Counted from the first letter of the stretch, positions 26,418 to 36,007 are shown. The stretch: DNA of 64,000 nucleotides from Rhizobium sp. 16-488-2b (GCF_017741815.1 NZ_JAGHMF010000031.1:159024-223023); one strand, 5' to 3'. The notes: generated by a model not told the origin, from the sequence alone. Numbers and translations: made by a program.

Positions 26418-27524
26418 CTAAACACCTCTCACCGAGCCGCGGTTTATAAGTGATGCCGGTAGCAAGGTTTCCTTTCCAGGACCCGTGGCGTCGCCCATTA
26501 TCCGCGCGATAAGATTTGCCGTGGCAGCTGATGCAAGCTCTCTGATGGGTAGCGAGATGACACTCAGAGGAGGCGCTATCGCTGCCGTCCAGTCGGCATC
26601 GTCAAAGCAGACAAGCGAGACGTCTTCTGGTATTGTCAGGTTCAGTTCGCGAAGCGCTCTGATTAAGACGAGGGCCACCGAACTGTCCGTCGCCAGAAAA
26701 GCCGTAGGACGGTCTGGAGAGTCGCATAACGCGCGTACCAAACGGGCGAGATTATTGGTCCCCCGACCTCCTCGAATAATCCGGTTCCCGGCAATCTGGT
26801 TTCCGGCATCGTGTAGCGCTGCGCGGTACCCATCGATACGTTCGCTAACCGATGAAATCAGGTCCTTCTGCTGTGGGTCAGACGGAGCATTTGACACGAG
26901 AGCAACCTGTCGATGGCCTCTCTCAATGAGAGATTTCACCGCCTGATTGGCGGCTCGAAAATTGTCCACTGCAAACGTATCCGCGCTAAGGAGAGGTACT
27001 CGCCTATCCAGAAGAACGATGGGACAATCCATATCCCTTGCACCGGCAAGGTGCTCGACGTCGATACTCGAGGCTGGCGAAACGATCAACCCATCGACCC
27101 GTTTGGCCAGCAGGGCGCGAACTGCATCACGTTCGAGTTCGATATCATCGTCTGTCGTGGCGAGAAACACAACGAAGCCGCTTACGCTGGCAATGTCCGT
27201 AACGGCGCGAATTGCCTGGGCAAAATGAAAACTCTCTATATTTGGAATAACGAGGCCGATCGCCTTGCTGCGACCAGTCGCGATACTACGGGCTAGTTGG
27301 TTCGGTCGATAGGCTAGCTGTTCGGCGGCGTCCAAAACGAGCCTGCGAGCATTGGGGCCGGTCGATCCGTAATTTCCAAGGACGCGCGCTGCCGTTGCTC
27401 GTGACACACCGGCCAACCGTGCTACGTCGATGATCGTGGGAGGAGAACAACAACCGTTATCTTTCACTGGCCGCTCGCATTTCGGTTCGGCGGAGGGATC
27501 GATGGCTAGGTTTGAACCTGTCAA
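26418..27524 (-). CDS. LacI-family transcriptional regulator
   Basis: 368 residues. A LacI helix-turn-helix (TIIDVARLAGVSRATAARVL) begins at about residue 29, then the hinge (YRPNQLARSIATGRSKAIGLV) and a periplasmic-binding-protein-like sensor domain with SLVCFDDADWTA. The long leader before the HTH and the TTG start at 27524 are uncertain; a GTG at about residue 20 is an alternative. It is the last gene of the leftward set SDR-edd-AKR-lacI, separated from the AKR by 173 bp with nothing recognisable. Mannityl-opine genes on Ti plasmids include regulators (MocR, MocS) reported to be related to an agropine repressor; I infer, but cannot prove, a similar role. Confidence 0.82.
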   Translation of the reverse strand: MTGSNLAIDPSAEPKCERPVKDNGCCSPPTIIDVARLAGVSRATAARVLGNYGSTGPNARRLVLDAAEQLAYRPNQLARSIATGRSKAIGLVIPNIESFHFAQAIRAVTDIASVSGFVVFLATTDDDIELERDAVRALLAKRVDGLIVSPASSIDVEHLAGARDMDCPIVLLDRRVPLLSADTFAVDNFRAANQAVKSLIERGHRQVALVSNAPSDPQQKDLISSVSERIDGYRAALHDAGNQIAGNRIIRGGRGTNNLARLVRALCDSPDRPTAFLATDSSVALVLIRALRELNLTIPEDVSLVCFDDADWTAAIAPPLSVISLPIRELASAATANLIARIMGDATGPGKETLLPASLINRGSVRGV

Positions 27525-27697
27525 CGCATCGTACTGATAACAGGTGTCGGAGCTTGCTGGCCGGTATACGAATGACGGTAGATCTCACCGCCTGTTCAAG
27601 GTCTCCTTCCAAAGGCGCGCGACAACGATGGGTTTCTCTCGAATGCATTTGATGGCTTGGTGGAGGTCGGCGCGCTCGGCGCCGACCAAGGAGTCAA

Positions 27698-28753
27698 CTA
27701 TGCCAAGTATGAGGAGAGCAAATTTAAGTCAGCTTCGCAAAGCCTGTCGGTCGCCTCATTGCGCTGGTGCCAGTAGGGATAGAGCAGCGGCGGAACGCTA
27801 ACGTCGTCGAGCCGCTTTCGCTCTTCGGCGCTCAGCTTCAGATCCGCGGCTGCAAGATTATCCTTGAACTGTGCTTCCGTGCGTCCTCCGATGACGACAG
27901 AGGTGACAGGCTTTCGACCGATCAACCAGGCGAGTGCCACCTGCGCTGCGGAAACGCCACGGCCGTCGGCAATTGAAACAAGGGTATCAACGATGCTCCA
28001 GAGGCGGTTTTCGTCGCGGATCGGAGGTTCCTTCCAGCCGGCGAACTGGCGGCTACCCTCCGGTGCTGCCTGATTACGTTGATGTTTACCGGAGAGCAGG
28101 CCCCCTGCAAGTGGGCTCCAGATAAGGACCCCAAGACCTTGATCTACGGACACCGGAAGCAGCTCATATTCGGCATCACGAGCTTCCAGCGTGTAGTGAA
28201 TCTGCTGGCTGACAAAGCGTTGACGTTTCTCCCGATCGCTGACGCCGAGCGCTTTCATGATGTGCCAGCCGGAGAAATTCGAGCAGCCGATGTAGCGCAC
28301 CTTGCCGTGACGGACGAGCGTATCAAGCGCTTCCATAGTTTCTTCTAACGGCGTTTGTCCGTCCCATTCATGCAACTGATAAAGATCGATGACGTCGGTC
28401 TTCATGCGACGCAGGCTCGCCTCGCAAGCCTCGATCAGATGATAGCGGGAGTTGCCGGCATCATTTGGCCCTTTGCCCATCGGGAAACGCGCCTTGGTCG
28501 CGATCAGTACGCCGTCCTTGCGCTTACCACCCAGAATGTCGCCGATGATCTCTTCGGACTTGCCGTCGGAATAGACGTCTGCCGTGTCGATCAGATTGAC
28601 TCCGGCATCCAAGCAAAGATCGACGAGGCGTTTAGCCTCGGGGACACCAAGGTCGCCGACCTTCCGGGCCCAGCCGACGCCGCCGAAAGTCATTGTACCC
28701 ATTGTGACAGTTGATATTTTGAGGCCTGAACGGCCAAGCTGACGGTATTCCAT
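27698..28753 (-). CDS. Aldo/keto reductase
   Basis: 351 residues. An (alpha/beta)8 aldo/keto reductase with the catalytic tetrad D56, Y61 (DTADVYSDG), K87 (IATKARF) and H128 (LYQLHEWDG), and NADPH-site sequence near VIGGRTEAQF. Closest in style to the YajO/Tas group that reduces sugar or keto aldehydes. It sits downstream of edd and an SDR on the same strand, so it may reduce or oxidise the sugar carbonyl released from an opine or Amadori compound. The start ATG follows a purine-rich AGGAGGAGTC stretch. Confidence 0.9.
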   Translation of the reverse strand: MEYRQLGRSGLKISTVTMGTMTFGGVGWARKVGDLGVPEAKRLVDLCLDAGVNLIDTADVYSDGKSEEIIGDILGGKRKDGVLIATKARFPMGKGPNDAGNSRYHLIEACEASLRRMKTDVIDLYQLHEWDGQTPLEETMEALDTLVRHGKVRYIGCSNFSGWHIMKALGVSDREKRQRFVSQQIHYTLEARDAEYELLPVSVDQGLGVLIWSPLAGGLLSGKHQRNQAAPEGSRQFAGWKEPPIRDENRLWSIVDTLVSIADGRGVSAAQVALAWLIGRKPVTSVVIGGRTEAQFKDNLAAADLKLSAEERKRLDDVSVPPLLYPYWHQRNEATDRLCEADLNLLSSYLA

Positions 28754-28821
28754 GAGACTCCTCCTTTTGGAATATGATTTTCGTAGGGATGGCGGCCAGA
28801 CAAATCCGGTCTATTCAGACA

Positions 28822-30636
28822 CTATCTGAGTACGCTTCCGCCTTGGTCGGCGGCGCCCACGAGCGCACGAAAGCCTGCAAATAGTTCTCGTCCCATCCCG
28901 GAATGCTGCGAACTGAGGTCTTGGGTAGCAGTCGCACGGGATAGAAACTCTCGCTCGTCGCCTAGAAGGGTAAGCGTCCCATCGTTCGCGTCGAGTCGGA
29001 TGAGATCTCCGTTACGAATTTTGGAGATGGCGCCACCATCCGAGGCTTCTGGAGTAACGTGGATCGCGGCAGGCACCTTGCCTGACGCGCCTGACATCCG
29101 CCCGTCCGTGACGAGCGCTACTCTGAAGCCCCTGTCCTGCAGGACGCCGAGTGCAGGCGTCAATTTGTGCAGTTCGGGCATGCCGATACTCTTCGGACCC
29201 TGGAAGCGGACAACTGCGATAACGTCACCATTCAACTCGCCGGTCTTGAATGCCTGCTGCAGCTCGTCCTGAGTGTGAAAAACGCGTGCAGGCGCTTCGA
29301 TCACGCGGTTTTCGGGTTTCACGGCAGACACCTTGATAACCGACCTACCAATATTGCCAGTCAGCACCTTCAACCCACCATTCGATGAGAACGCATCGCG
29401 TATTGGTGCCAACACCTTGGGATTACCCGACAATGCCGGCGCGGGCTCGAACGCCAAGTCACTACCGCAAAGCTTAGCCTGGACGGTGTACCCGCTGAGT
29501 CCGCTTCCGCAAACGGTCTTTACGTCATCGTGGAGAAAACCCGCATCGATCAATTCGCGAATCAGAAAGCCCATGCCGCCTGCGGCCTGAAAGTGGTTCA
29601 CGTCGGCAGGGCCGTTAGGATAGACGCGTGCAAGCAACGGCACCACCCCACTCAGGTCGCTCATGTCTTCCCACGTGACGTGTAGGCCGGCCGCCTGCGC
29701 GATGGCAATGATGTGTATCGTGTGGTTCGTCGAGCCGCCGGTTGCAAGGAGCCCGACAATACCGTTCACGATCGCCTTCTCATCGACGATCTGGCCGATC
29801 GGGGTGTAATTCTCGCCCCCAACGGTAAGTGAAAGAGCACGTCGAGTGGCCTCGCGAGTAAGGGCATCACGCAAATCCGTGTTCGTGTTGACGAAGCTCG
29901 AACCTGGAAGATGAAGCCCCATGATTTCCATGAGCATCTGGTTAGAATTCGCCGTGCCGTAGAACGTGCAGGTGCCGGGAGAGTGGTAGGACTTCGCCTC
30001 GGCGACGAGCAATTCGTTGCGATCAACTTTACCTTCCGAGGACAGTTGCCGGATCCGCGTCTTGTCCTCGTTTGAGAGGCCGGACGTCATTGGGCCAGCC
30101 GGCACAAACACGGCCGGCAGATGACCGAACGTGAGTGCCCCGATCAGAAGGCCAGGGACGATCTTGTCACAAACGCCGAGGTAGACCGCGGCATCAAACA
30201 TGTTATGGCTGAGTGCAATCGCCGTTGACATGGCGATGACATCGCGGCTGAACAGGGATAGGTCCATTCCTGGTTGGCCTTGGGTGACGCCGTCGCACAT
30301 AGCCGGGACGCCGCCGGCCACTTGCGCTGTCGCGCCGATCAATCGCGCTGCGTCCTTGATGATTTCGGGATAGGTGCCGTAGGGCTGGTGGGCGCTCAGC
30401 ATGTCGTTGTATGACGTAACGATGCCCAGGTTCAGCGACTTTGAGCCGGTCAGCCTCGCCTTATCAGATGGTGAACAGGCGGCGAAACCGTGGGCAAGGT
30501 TGCCGCATGACAACGCCGAACGGTGGACGCCTTTCTGCTTTTGAGCCTCGATACGGTCGAGATATTCCCGACGCGACTGAGTACTCCGAGCCGCGATGCG
30601 GTCGGTGACGATTTGGACAGACTTGCGCACAGACAT
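28822..30636 (-). CDS. edd: Phosphogluconate dehydratase (Entner-Doudoroff)
   Basis: 604 residues, normal length for Edd. It converts 6-phosphogluconate to 2-keto-3-deoxy-6-phosphogluconate. Iron-sulphur dehydratase motifs: MCDGVTQGQPGMDLSLFSRD near residue 113 (ligand C114), GVCDKIVPGLLIGAL (C156), SPGTCTFYGTANSNQM, and the C-terminal VTDGRMSGASGKVPAAIHV. The IlvD/Edd family is shared with dihydroxyacid dehydratase, but the N-terminal SYNDMLSAHQPYG block is Edd-type. MocB, a 6-phosphogluconate dehydratase homolog, belongs to the mannopine region of octopine Ti plasmids, which fits. Upstream GGGAG supports the start at 30636. No zwf or eda gene is nearby. Confidence 0.92.
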   Translation of the reverse strand: MSVRKSVQIVTDRIAARSTQSRREYLDRIEAQKQKGVHRSALSCGNLAHGFAACSPSDKARLTGSKSLNLGIVTSYNDMLSAHQPYGTYPEIIKDAARLIGATAQVAGGVPAMCDGVTQGQPGMDLSLFSRDVIAMSTAIALSHNMFDAAVYLGVCDKIVPGLLIGALTFGHLPAVFVPAGPMTSGLSNEDKTRIRQLSSEGKVDRNELLVAEAKSYHSPGTCTFYGTANSNQMLMEIMGLHLPGSSFVNTNTDLRDALTREATRRALSLTVGGENYTPIGQIVDEKAIVNGIVGLLATGGSTNHTIHIIAIAQAAGLHVTWEDMSDLSGVVPLLARVYPNGPADVNHFQAAGGMGFLIRELIDAGFLHDDVKTVCGSGLSGYTVQAKLCGSDLAFEPAPALSGNPKVLAPIRDAFSSNGGLKVLTGNIGRSVIKVSAVKPENRVIEAPARVFHTQDELQQAFKTGELNGDVIAVVRFQGPKSIGMPELHKLTPALGVLQDRGFRVALVTDGRMSGASGKVPAAIHVTPEASDGGAISKIRNGDLIRLDANDGTLTLLGDEREFLSRATATQDLSSQHSGMGRELFAGFRALVGAADQGGSVLR

Positions 30637-30665
30637 CTAAATGCTCCCACGGCACCCATTGATCA

Positions 30666-31412
30666 CTAAATACCGGGCTTCAAGAAACCGCCGCTGGGAA
30701 GAGGTTTCAGGTACTGGGCTATCGGGGAGACTTCGCCAATGTAGACGCGGGCAGGTCGGGTTACGATGAATGTGACGTAGTCTGCAACGTCTTCGGGCTG
30801 CAGCAAGGTTTCGCGGTCGTCGATGTGGTTCTCGGAACGCTGCTGAGTATCAACAGCTCCCGGGCAAACCGCCGTCGCCTTGACGCCAAATTCGATCCCC
30901 TCCGCATCCGTCGTCTGGGTGAAGCCAAGCATGCCGAACTTCGACGCAGCGTACGCCCCAAATTTCGCCGATGCCACTTTGCCCGCACGAGAAACAATGT
31001 TGACGATATGGCCGCTCCGTCGATCGCACATATGTTGGAAGAAGGCCTGCGTGCAAAGGAATGTGCCCTTGAGATTGATCGCCATCATCCAATCCCAATC
31101 CTCTTCCTTGATGTTCGGGATCGAATTGTGAATAGCAACGCCAGCATTGTTCATCAGGATGTCGACCGCGCCGAAGCGATCGAATGCGGCCTGGGCGAGC
31201 GCCGTGACTTGCGATTTGTGCTGAACGTCCGTTTGAACAGCAAGCGCCTGGGGTCCGATCGCGCGCACCTCGTCCGCCACAGCCTCGATCTGATCCGCCT
31301 CGATCGCGGCGAGGACGATGTTGCATCCTTCCTTTGCCAGTGCGAGAGCGGTGGCTCGCCCAATACCCCGGCCGGCTCCGGTGATGACGGCAGTTTTTCC
31401 TGCAAGTTTCAT
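30666..31412 (-). CDS. Short-chain dehydrogenase/reductase (FabG-like)
   Basis: 248 residues. TGAGRGIG at 11-18, NNAG 88-91, S141 in IVSRAG, Y154 and K158 in YAASK. It belongs to a different SDR branch from the MocC-like protein at 20243. The C-terminal part (YIGEVSPIAQYLKPLPSGG) is not one I can tie to a specific substrate. It is the first gene of the leftward set with edd and the aldo/keto reductase, and its promoter region contains the operator-like palindrome at 31554. A role in oxidising a sugar moiety of the imported conjugate is inferred only from context. Confidence 0.85.
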   Translation of the reverse strand: MKLAGKTAVITGAGRGIGRATALALAKEGCNIVLAAIEADQIEAVADEVRAIGPQALAVQTDVQHKSQVTALAQAAFDRFGAVDILMNNAGVAIHNSIPNIKEEDWDWMMAINLKGTFLCTQAFFQHMCDRRSGHIVNIVSRAGKVASAKFGAYAASKFGMLGFTQTTDAEGIEFGVKATAVCPGAVDTQQRSENHIDDRETLLQPEDVADYVTFIVTRPARVYIGEVSPIAQYLKPLPSGGFLKPGI

Positions 31413-31717
31413 GGTTCTTCACTTTCTAACGAAGCTGTCTGCGGGCAGTTGTCGCCCGAGTAAAAGCTATCTGGGCGACTTCCAACATGGTCGCTCTTCA
31501 GAGCGGCTGGAGCCCATTCAGCACCGGTTTGACCAGAGCGGCTACAATCTTCCTTGGTATATACCAATCTGTCAAGCATTATCGACCTCGACAGGCAATT
31601 GCCCCGTAGCTCCCGCCTTTTCGAAGCTTTTCCATTCTTTTGCGGTGGTAAAGCAGGATTCTTTGTCGATAATAGCGGAGTGACAGTCGCAAGCATACCA
31701 ATTGGAATGGAGAGCCC
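31413..31717. promoter_or_regulatory. Divergent promoter region of the SDR-edd and gntR genes
   Basis: The 305 bp between two divergent genes hold the perfect palindrome TTGGTATATACCAA at 31554-31567 and a shorter palindrome CCAATTGG at 31698-31705 close to the gntR start. No gene is present. Confidence 0.6.
31554..31567. promoter_or_regulatory. Operator palindrome, copy 1 (probable GntR site)
   Basis: TTGGTATATACCAA, a perfect 14-bp dyad. The identical sequence occurs at 32594-32607 in front of the binding-protein gene. GntR/HutC-family operators are commonly short AT-rich dyads near the regulator's own promoter. Confidence 0.72.
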
Positions 31718-32512
31718 TTGGACACCGAGCCAATGTACATCCAACTGCAGCAAGATCTCCTGCGGTCTATTCAAAACCGTGAATTCGAACAGGGGAGCCG
31801 TTTTCCGTCTGAAAGGGAGTTGTCACAGAAGTTTCGAACGAGCCGTGTGACAATGCGCAAGGCTATAGATCGCCTGGTGCAAATGGGCGTGCTCGAGCGC
31901 CGAGGAACCAGCGGTACATATCTACCGGATCGTCTTTTCGACCGGCCCATAAGTGAACACGTCGCCTACAGTATTTCTGACGTCGTAGAGAAGGCGGGCC
32001 ACGTTCCCGGATCAAAGCTGCTCTTTTTCGAACGGAAGGTCGCGGACAAGGCAACGGCGGCCAAGCTCAGTATTGCAGTGGGTGATCCCATCATCTCCAT
32101 CCAGAGGCAACGCACTGTAGATGGCATTCCAGTTTGTGTGGAGTTCAGCTTGATCCCGGCCAGAATGGTACCGGGCCTATCCGCTGCAGATGTAATTGAA
32201 AACAAATCGCTTTATGCTCATCTCCGCGACACGTATCAACTCAATTTGCATAACAAGTCTTCGAGCATAAGTATCCATAGAGCTACGGAGGCGGAAGCGG
32301 AGTTTCTGAATCTCTCAGCGGGCGCTTCTGTTCTAAGGTTTGACGGTGTTACCGAAACAATTGACGGCATTCCCTTTGAGCATCTGCGATCGCTGAACCA
32401 TCCCGACTATGTGAGTTTTTCCATCGAGCACCGGGACTACAACGCAAGTGAGGCAACGGCTTCGCCCATAACGATGATGATGGGCGGTAGGACACCACAC
32501 AAAGGTGGCTAG
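31718..32512 (+). CDS. GntR-family regulator with UTRA domain (HutC/FrlR-like)
   Basis: 264 residues. Winged-helix DNA-binding domain at about residues 5-75 (FPSERELSQKFRTSRVTMRK, then GVLERRGTSGTYL), then a UTRA ligand-binding domain (from SKLLFFERKV through VDGIPVCVEFSLIP to FEHLRSLNHPDYVSF). Such proteins sense small metabolites, often amino sugars or phosphosugars; the B. subtilis frl operon is controlled by a relative. TTG at 31718, with GGAGAG just upstream, is preferred over the ATG at 31733. The palindromes on both sides of the gene make it the likely regulator of the leftward SDR-edd genes and the rightward transport/Amadori operon. Confidence 0.88.
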   Translation: MDTEPMYIQLQQDLLRSIQNREFEQGSRFPSERELSQKFRTSRVTMRKAIDRLVQMGVLERRGTSGTYLPDRLFDRPISEHVAYSISDVVEKAGHVPGSKLLFFERKVADKATAAKLSIAVGDPIISIQRQRTVDGIPVCVEFSLIPARMVPGLSAADVIENKSLYAHLRDTYQLNLHNKSSSISIHRATEAEAEFLNLSAGASVLRFDGVTETIDGIPFEHLRSLNHPDYVSFSIEHRDYNASEATASPITMMMGGRTPHKGG

Positions 32513-32593
32513 CCTCTTCGAGACCGCTTTAAGTCCGAACAGATTTTCCACCCCGCCAAAAATCTTATTGACAGCACATTAATCGGATGTATC

Positions 32594-32607
32594 TTGGTAT
32601 ATACCAA
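32594..32607. promoter_or_regulatory. Operator palindrome, copy 2 (probable GntR site)
   Basis: Second perfect copy of TTGGTATATACCAA, 190 bp before the binding-protein start. An imperfect copy, TGGTATATGCCA, is at 32749-32760, 37 bp before that start. Two spaced sites could allow cooperative repression of the transport operon. Confidence 0.72.
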
Positions 32608-32796
32608 CTGGCCTGAACATGCAGACCAGTTGAGTTGGGACGTTGCTACACCCTGGCTCGGCAAGTGCCGACTCGCGCAGTAGCTTGAACCGTTCAAGCT
32701 ATGGGATTGCCCTCCTTTTAACTGGGAGCGGAGGGCGACGCGTCTCACTGGTATATGCCATGCGGTCTGAACCGCCATAAAAGGGGAATTCCAACC

Positions 32797-33858
32797 ATGA
32801 ATGCCATACGACATAGGTTCGCGGTTCTCGCCGCTTCAGTATTCGTCCTTTCCGGGGCGGTTGCTTCCGCCAGCGCTGCAGACGTCGTTATCGTCGGATC
32901 CGGCGGCGTCGTGCAGGACGCCTTTAAAAAGGCGCTTTGGGAGCCGGCCGGCAAGAAGCTTGGTCTGACCGTTGCGGACGACACTTCGCAAAGCTGGACC
33001 GACGCCAAGGCGCAAGTCGATTCCGGTTCGGTGAGCTGGGATATCATCAACATCAACATTGGCGAATGCCAGCTTGCTGCGGACGCCGGCATTCTCGTCA
33101 AGCTGCCGGCAGACATCGTTGACCGGAGCAAATTTTCGCCTGGTTCGGTGAACGACTACTGCGTCGGCAATACCGTGTTTTCGCAGATCATGGGCGTCAG
33201 CACAAAAAAGTGGGGCGGCGATTACCCCAAGAACATGGTGGATTTCTTTGACGCCAAAAAATTCCCCGGCAAGCGCGGCCTGACCCGCGGCCCGCGTGGC
33301 AATATCGAAGCGGCTGCTATGGCGCTCGGCAAATCTCACGATGAAGTCTATCCATTCCTCTCAACTGAAGCCGGCCTGAATGCGGCATTTGCCAAGCTTG
33401 AAGAGCTGATCAAAACGTCGGACGTCGTCTGGTGGGATAGCGGTGCGCAATTGACCCAGCTCATCGTCGATGGCCAGGTCGATCTGTCTTACGGCTGGGA
33501 TGGCCGCATCATCACGGCGATGGACGCCGGCGCGCCGGTTAAGCCCGTTTATCAGGACGGCATCATTCAGTCCGATGGTTGGGCGGTTGTGAAGGGTGGA
33601 CCCCACACCGGCAACGCGATCAAGTTCGTGAAGGAAATCTCCAAGGCAGAATATGTCAAGGATTTGCCGAAATATGTCGCCTATGGCGGCGCCAACTTGC
33701 TTGCTTATGACGGCTACGATGAAAAAACATTGTCGCGCTTGACGTCATCGCCAAAGAACGTCGAGGGGCAATTGCCGCTCGGGGTGGACTTCTGGAACAA
33801 GAACGGCGCTGAGCTGTCGGAGCGTTTCGACGCGATGCTTCTGTCTATCAAGAAATAA
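32797..33858 (+). CDS. Periplasmic binding protein, PotD/PotF type
   Basis: 353 residues from ATG 32797 (GGGGAA upstream). A Sec signal peptide ends near ASASA (residue 27). The mature part resembles polyamine/iron-type binding proteins (DVVIVGSGGVVQDAF, WDIININIGE, VDLSYGWDGR). First gene of the SBP-ATPase-permease-permease set, the same order as potFGHI. Followed by kinase and deglycase genes for Amadori compounds, so the ligand is probably a deoxyfructosyl amino acid or mannityl opine rather than a polyamine. Inference from context. Confidence 0.88.
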   Translation: MNAIRHRFAVLAASVFVLSGAVASASAADVVIVGSGGVVQDAFKKALWEPAGKKLGLTVADDTSQSWTDAKAQVDSGSVSWDIININIGECQLAADAGILVKLPADIVDRSKFSPGSVNDYCVGNTVFSQIMGVSTKKWGGDYPKNMVDFFDAKKFPGKRGLTRGPRGNIEAAAMALGKSHDEVYPFLSTEAGLNAAFAKLEELIKTSDVVWWDSGAQLTQLIVDGQVDLSYGWDGRIITAMDAGAPVKPVYQDGIIQSDGWAVVKGGPHTGNAIKFVKEISKAEYVKDLPKYVAYGGANLLAYDGYDEKTLSRLTSSPKNVEGQLPLGVDFWNKNGAELSERFDAMLLSIKK

Positions 33859-33869
33859 GAATTCGGAAA

Positions 33870-33897
33870 GTCTGGCGGCGAAACGCCGCCGCCAGAC
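33870..33897 (+). terminator. Intercistronic hairpin after the binding-protein gene
   Basis: GTCTGGCGGCG (33870-33880) and CGCCGCCAGAC (33887-33897) form an 11-bp perfect stem. Located 12 bp after the stop, inside the operon. Such structures protect the upstream message, giving an excess of binding protein over permease. Confidence 0.65.
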
Positions 33898-33977
33898 GGC
33901 CTGTCTTCAAGCTGCGCTCGCCACAAACCGATATAACGGATCACGCGCGTAGCAACCTCGACACTGGGAGTAGTTCA

Positions 33978-35105
33978 TTGTTTTCGCCAAGTCACACACT
34001 GCCGTCGGAACATAGTGCAGCAAGCGCGCAGTCTCTGCCGATTTGCATTGCCGGCGTCACCAAAACGTATGGGCCCGTACACGCTCTGAACGACGTCAGT
34101 CTCGACATCCGAAGCGGCGAGTTCATGACATTGCTGGGTCCTTCAGGCTCGGGAAAGACCACACTCTTGATGACGCTTGCGGGGTTTATTCGGCCGGATC
34201 ACGGATCGATCAAGTTCGGCGAGGAGGAGATGTCGTTCACGCCGCCCCATAAGCGCGGGGTCGGGATGATGTTTCAGAACTATGCTCTGTTCCCGCATAT
34301 GAACGTTTTTGCAAACATTGCTTACCCGTTGAAGATCGCCAAGCGTTCTAAATCTGAAATCAAGGACGCAGTCGACGAGGTCTTGGAAACTGTGCAGCTT
34401 CCCGGTTATCAATCCAGACGGATCTCGGAGCTTTCGGGCGGCCAAAGGCAGCGTATCGCGCTTGCCCGCGCCATCGTCTTCAAACCAAAAATCCTGCTCA
34501 TGGACGAACCACTTTCAGCGCTTGACAAGAATCTGCGTGAAGCGATGCAGGTCGAGTTGAGATCGATGCATGAACGCCTCGGCATGACGACAGTCCTGGT
34601 GACCCATGATCAGCGTGAAGCGTTGACCATGTCGGACCGTGTCGCCGTTTTGCGTGGTGGTCAGATTTCGCAACTCGATACGGCCTCGCAGATCTATAAC
34701 GCGCCCACAAGCGCCTTCGTGGCAGCGTTCATGGGAGAATCTAATTTTCTAAAAGTCGCCGTTGCGGGATCGAAATGCTCTTACAGGGGTAAGGAGCTTA
34801 AGGTTGCATCGAATGCTGTAACCGATGGGGCAGGCCTCCTGGTCATTCGTCCGGAGAAACTGGAGATCGTAGCTTCCCCCGACGGACACGATGCTTTCAA
34901 TATTTTTGATGGCGTCCTGGAGCGCACTTTGTTTCAGGGCGAAAGCTACCTGGCCTTTATCCGCCTCCCGGACGGCAATTTGCTCAACGTTCGGCAGCAC
35001 TTGAACCAGGCCAGCCGTGCCGCAATTCCTCAACCCGGCTCGCAGGTCACCCTTTCGCTTCATGAAAGCGAAACAGTTGTCGTCGCTGACGACGTGGAGC
35101 GCTGA
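33978..35105 (+). CDS. ABC transporter ATPase, PotA/PotG type
   Basis: 375 residues, start TTG 33978 with GGGAG seven bases upstream. ABC domain at about 22-255: Walker A GPSGSGKT, Q-loop MFQNYALFP, signature LSGGQRQR, Walker B ILLMDEPLSALD, H-loop VTHDQ. The C-terminal 110 residues form a TOBE (OB-fold) regulatory domain (from VVIRPEKLEI-like VIRPEKLEIV onward). It energises the transporter made by the two following permeases, which are linked with 2-bp and overlapping junctions. Confidence 0.92.
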   Translation: MFSPSHTLPSEHSAASAQSLPICIAGVTKTYGPVHALNDVSLDIRSGEFMTLLGPSGSGKTTLLMTLAGFIRPDHGSIKFGEEEMSFTPPHKRGVGMMFQNYALFPHMNVFANIAYPLKIAKRSKSEIKDAVDEVLETVQLPGYQSRRISELSGGQRQRIALARAIVFKPKILLMDEPLSALDKNLREAMQVELRSMHERLGMTTVLVTHDQREALTMSDRVAVLRGGQISQLDTASQIYNAPTSAFVAAFMGESNFLKVAVAGSKCSYRGKELKVASNAVTDGAGLLVIRPEKLEIVASPDGHDAFNIFDGVLERTLFQGESYLAFIRLPDGNLLNVRQHLNQASRAAIPQPGSQVTLSLHESETVVVADDVER

Positions 35106-35107
35106 TC

Positions 35108-36007
35108 ATGAGCATCGTATCCACCTCAGATGCATTCAGGCAAAACGAAACGGAATTGAGACGGGCGGACCGCCTTGAGGGCTTAGGTCTGCTGTCGCTC
35201 GCCATCCCCGGTATTTTACTGCTCTTCGTCACGATTATCCTCCCCTTGGCGGTTATGACTTATCTCGCCTTTATCGGGAAAGAGGGTACTTTCAGTTTTG
35301 AAAATTTCACGCGGCTTTGGACAAGCCCAGTTTATTTTTTGGTGTTCAGGATCACCTTTTTGGTCTCTCTGTACACAACCTTGCTGGTGGCCCTGATCGG
35401 TTATCCGCTCGCCTATTGCCTGGTACAGCTACCCAGTCGGATTCAAAACGTCGCGCTTTTGTTTGTCCTGCTGCCGTTGTGGACTGCCGTTCTGGTGCGT
35501 ACCTATGCATGGCTCGTGCTGCTGCAAAGCAACGGCGTCATCAACGAGGCCCTCATGCGCTTGGGTCTTATCAACGAGCCGCTCGCTTTGACTCAAAACC
35601 TGACGGGCGCGCTGATAGGCATGGTCCATATCATGCTCCCCTTTATGGTAATGCCGCTCTACGCGTCGATGAAATCGATCGACAATGATTTGATGGCGGC
35701 TGCGGCCAATCTGGGAGCTAAGCCGGCGCGTGCCTTCCGGGATGTGTATTTTCCGTTGTCGCTGCCTGGGTTTTTCTCCGGAACACTCATGGTCTTCGTT
35801 TTGTGCCTGGGCTTCTATGTCACGCCGGCCGTGCTAGGCGGCGGCACCGTCATCATGGCGGCCATGCGTATCGCGGCAAATGTCACCCTCTATTCCAATT
35901 GGGGTGCAGCGAGCGCGCTTGGCGTGGTGCTACTTGTGATCACGATTGTGTTGGTCGTCGGCGCCGCAATCTTGGCACGGCGCGCAGGAATGGGAGCGGT
36001 GCGATGA
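35108..36007 (+). CDS. ABC transporter permease, PotB/PotH type
   Basis: 299 residues. Six membrane spans with a long first periplasmic loop, ending in a C-terminal span near residues 265-290. The EAA loop reads DLMAAAANLGAKPARAFRDVYFPLSLPG, here given in part: AANLGAKPARAF. It begins 2 bp after the ATPase stop and overlaps the next permease gene (ATGA). Forms half of the channel for the PotFGHI-like system. Confidence 0.92.
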   Translation: MSIVSTSDAFRQNETELRRADRLEGLGLLSLAIPGILLLFVTIILPLAVMTYLAFIGKEGTFSFENFTRLWTSPVYFLVFRITFLVSLYTTLLVALIGYPLAYCLVQLPSRIQNVALLFVLLPLWTAVLVRTYAWLVLLQSNGVINEALMRLGLINEPLALTQNLTGALIGMVHIMLPFMVMPLYASMKSIDNDLMAAAANLGAKPARAFRDVYFPLSLPGFFSGTLMVFVLCLGFYVTPAVLGGGTVIMAAMRIAANVTLYSNWGAASALGVVLLVITIVLVVGAAILARRAGMGAVR

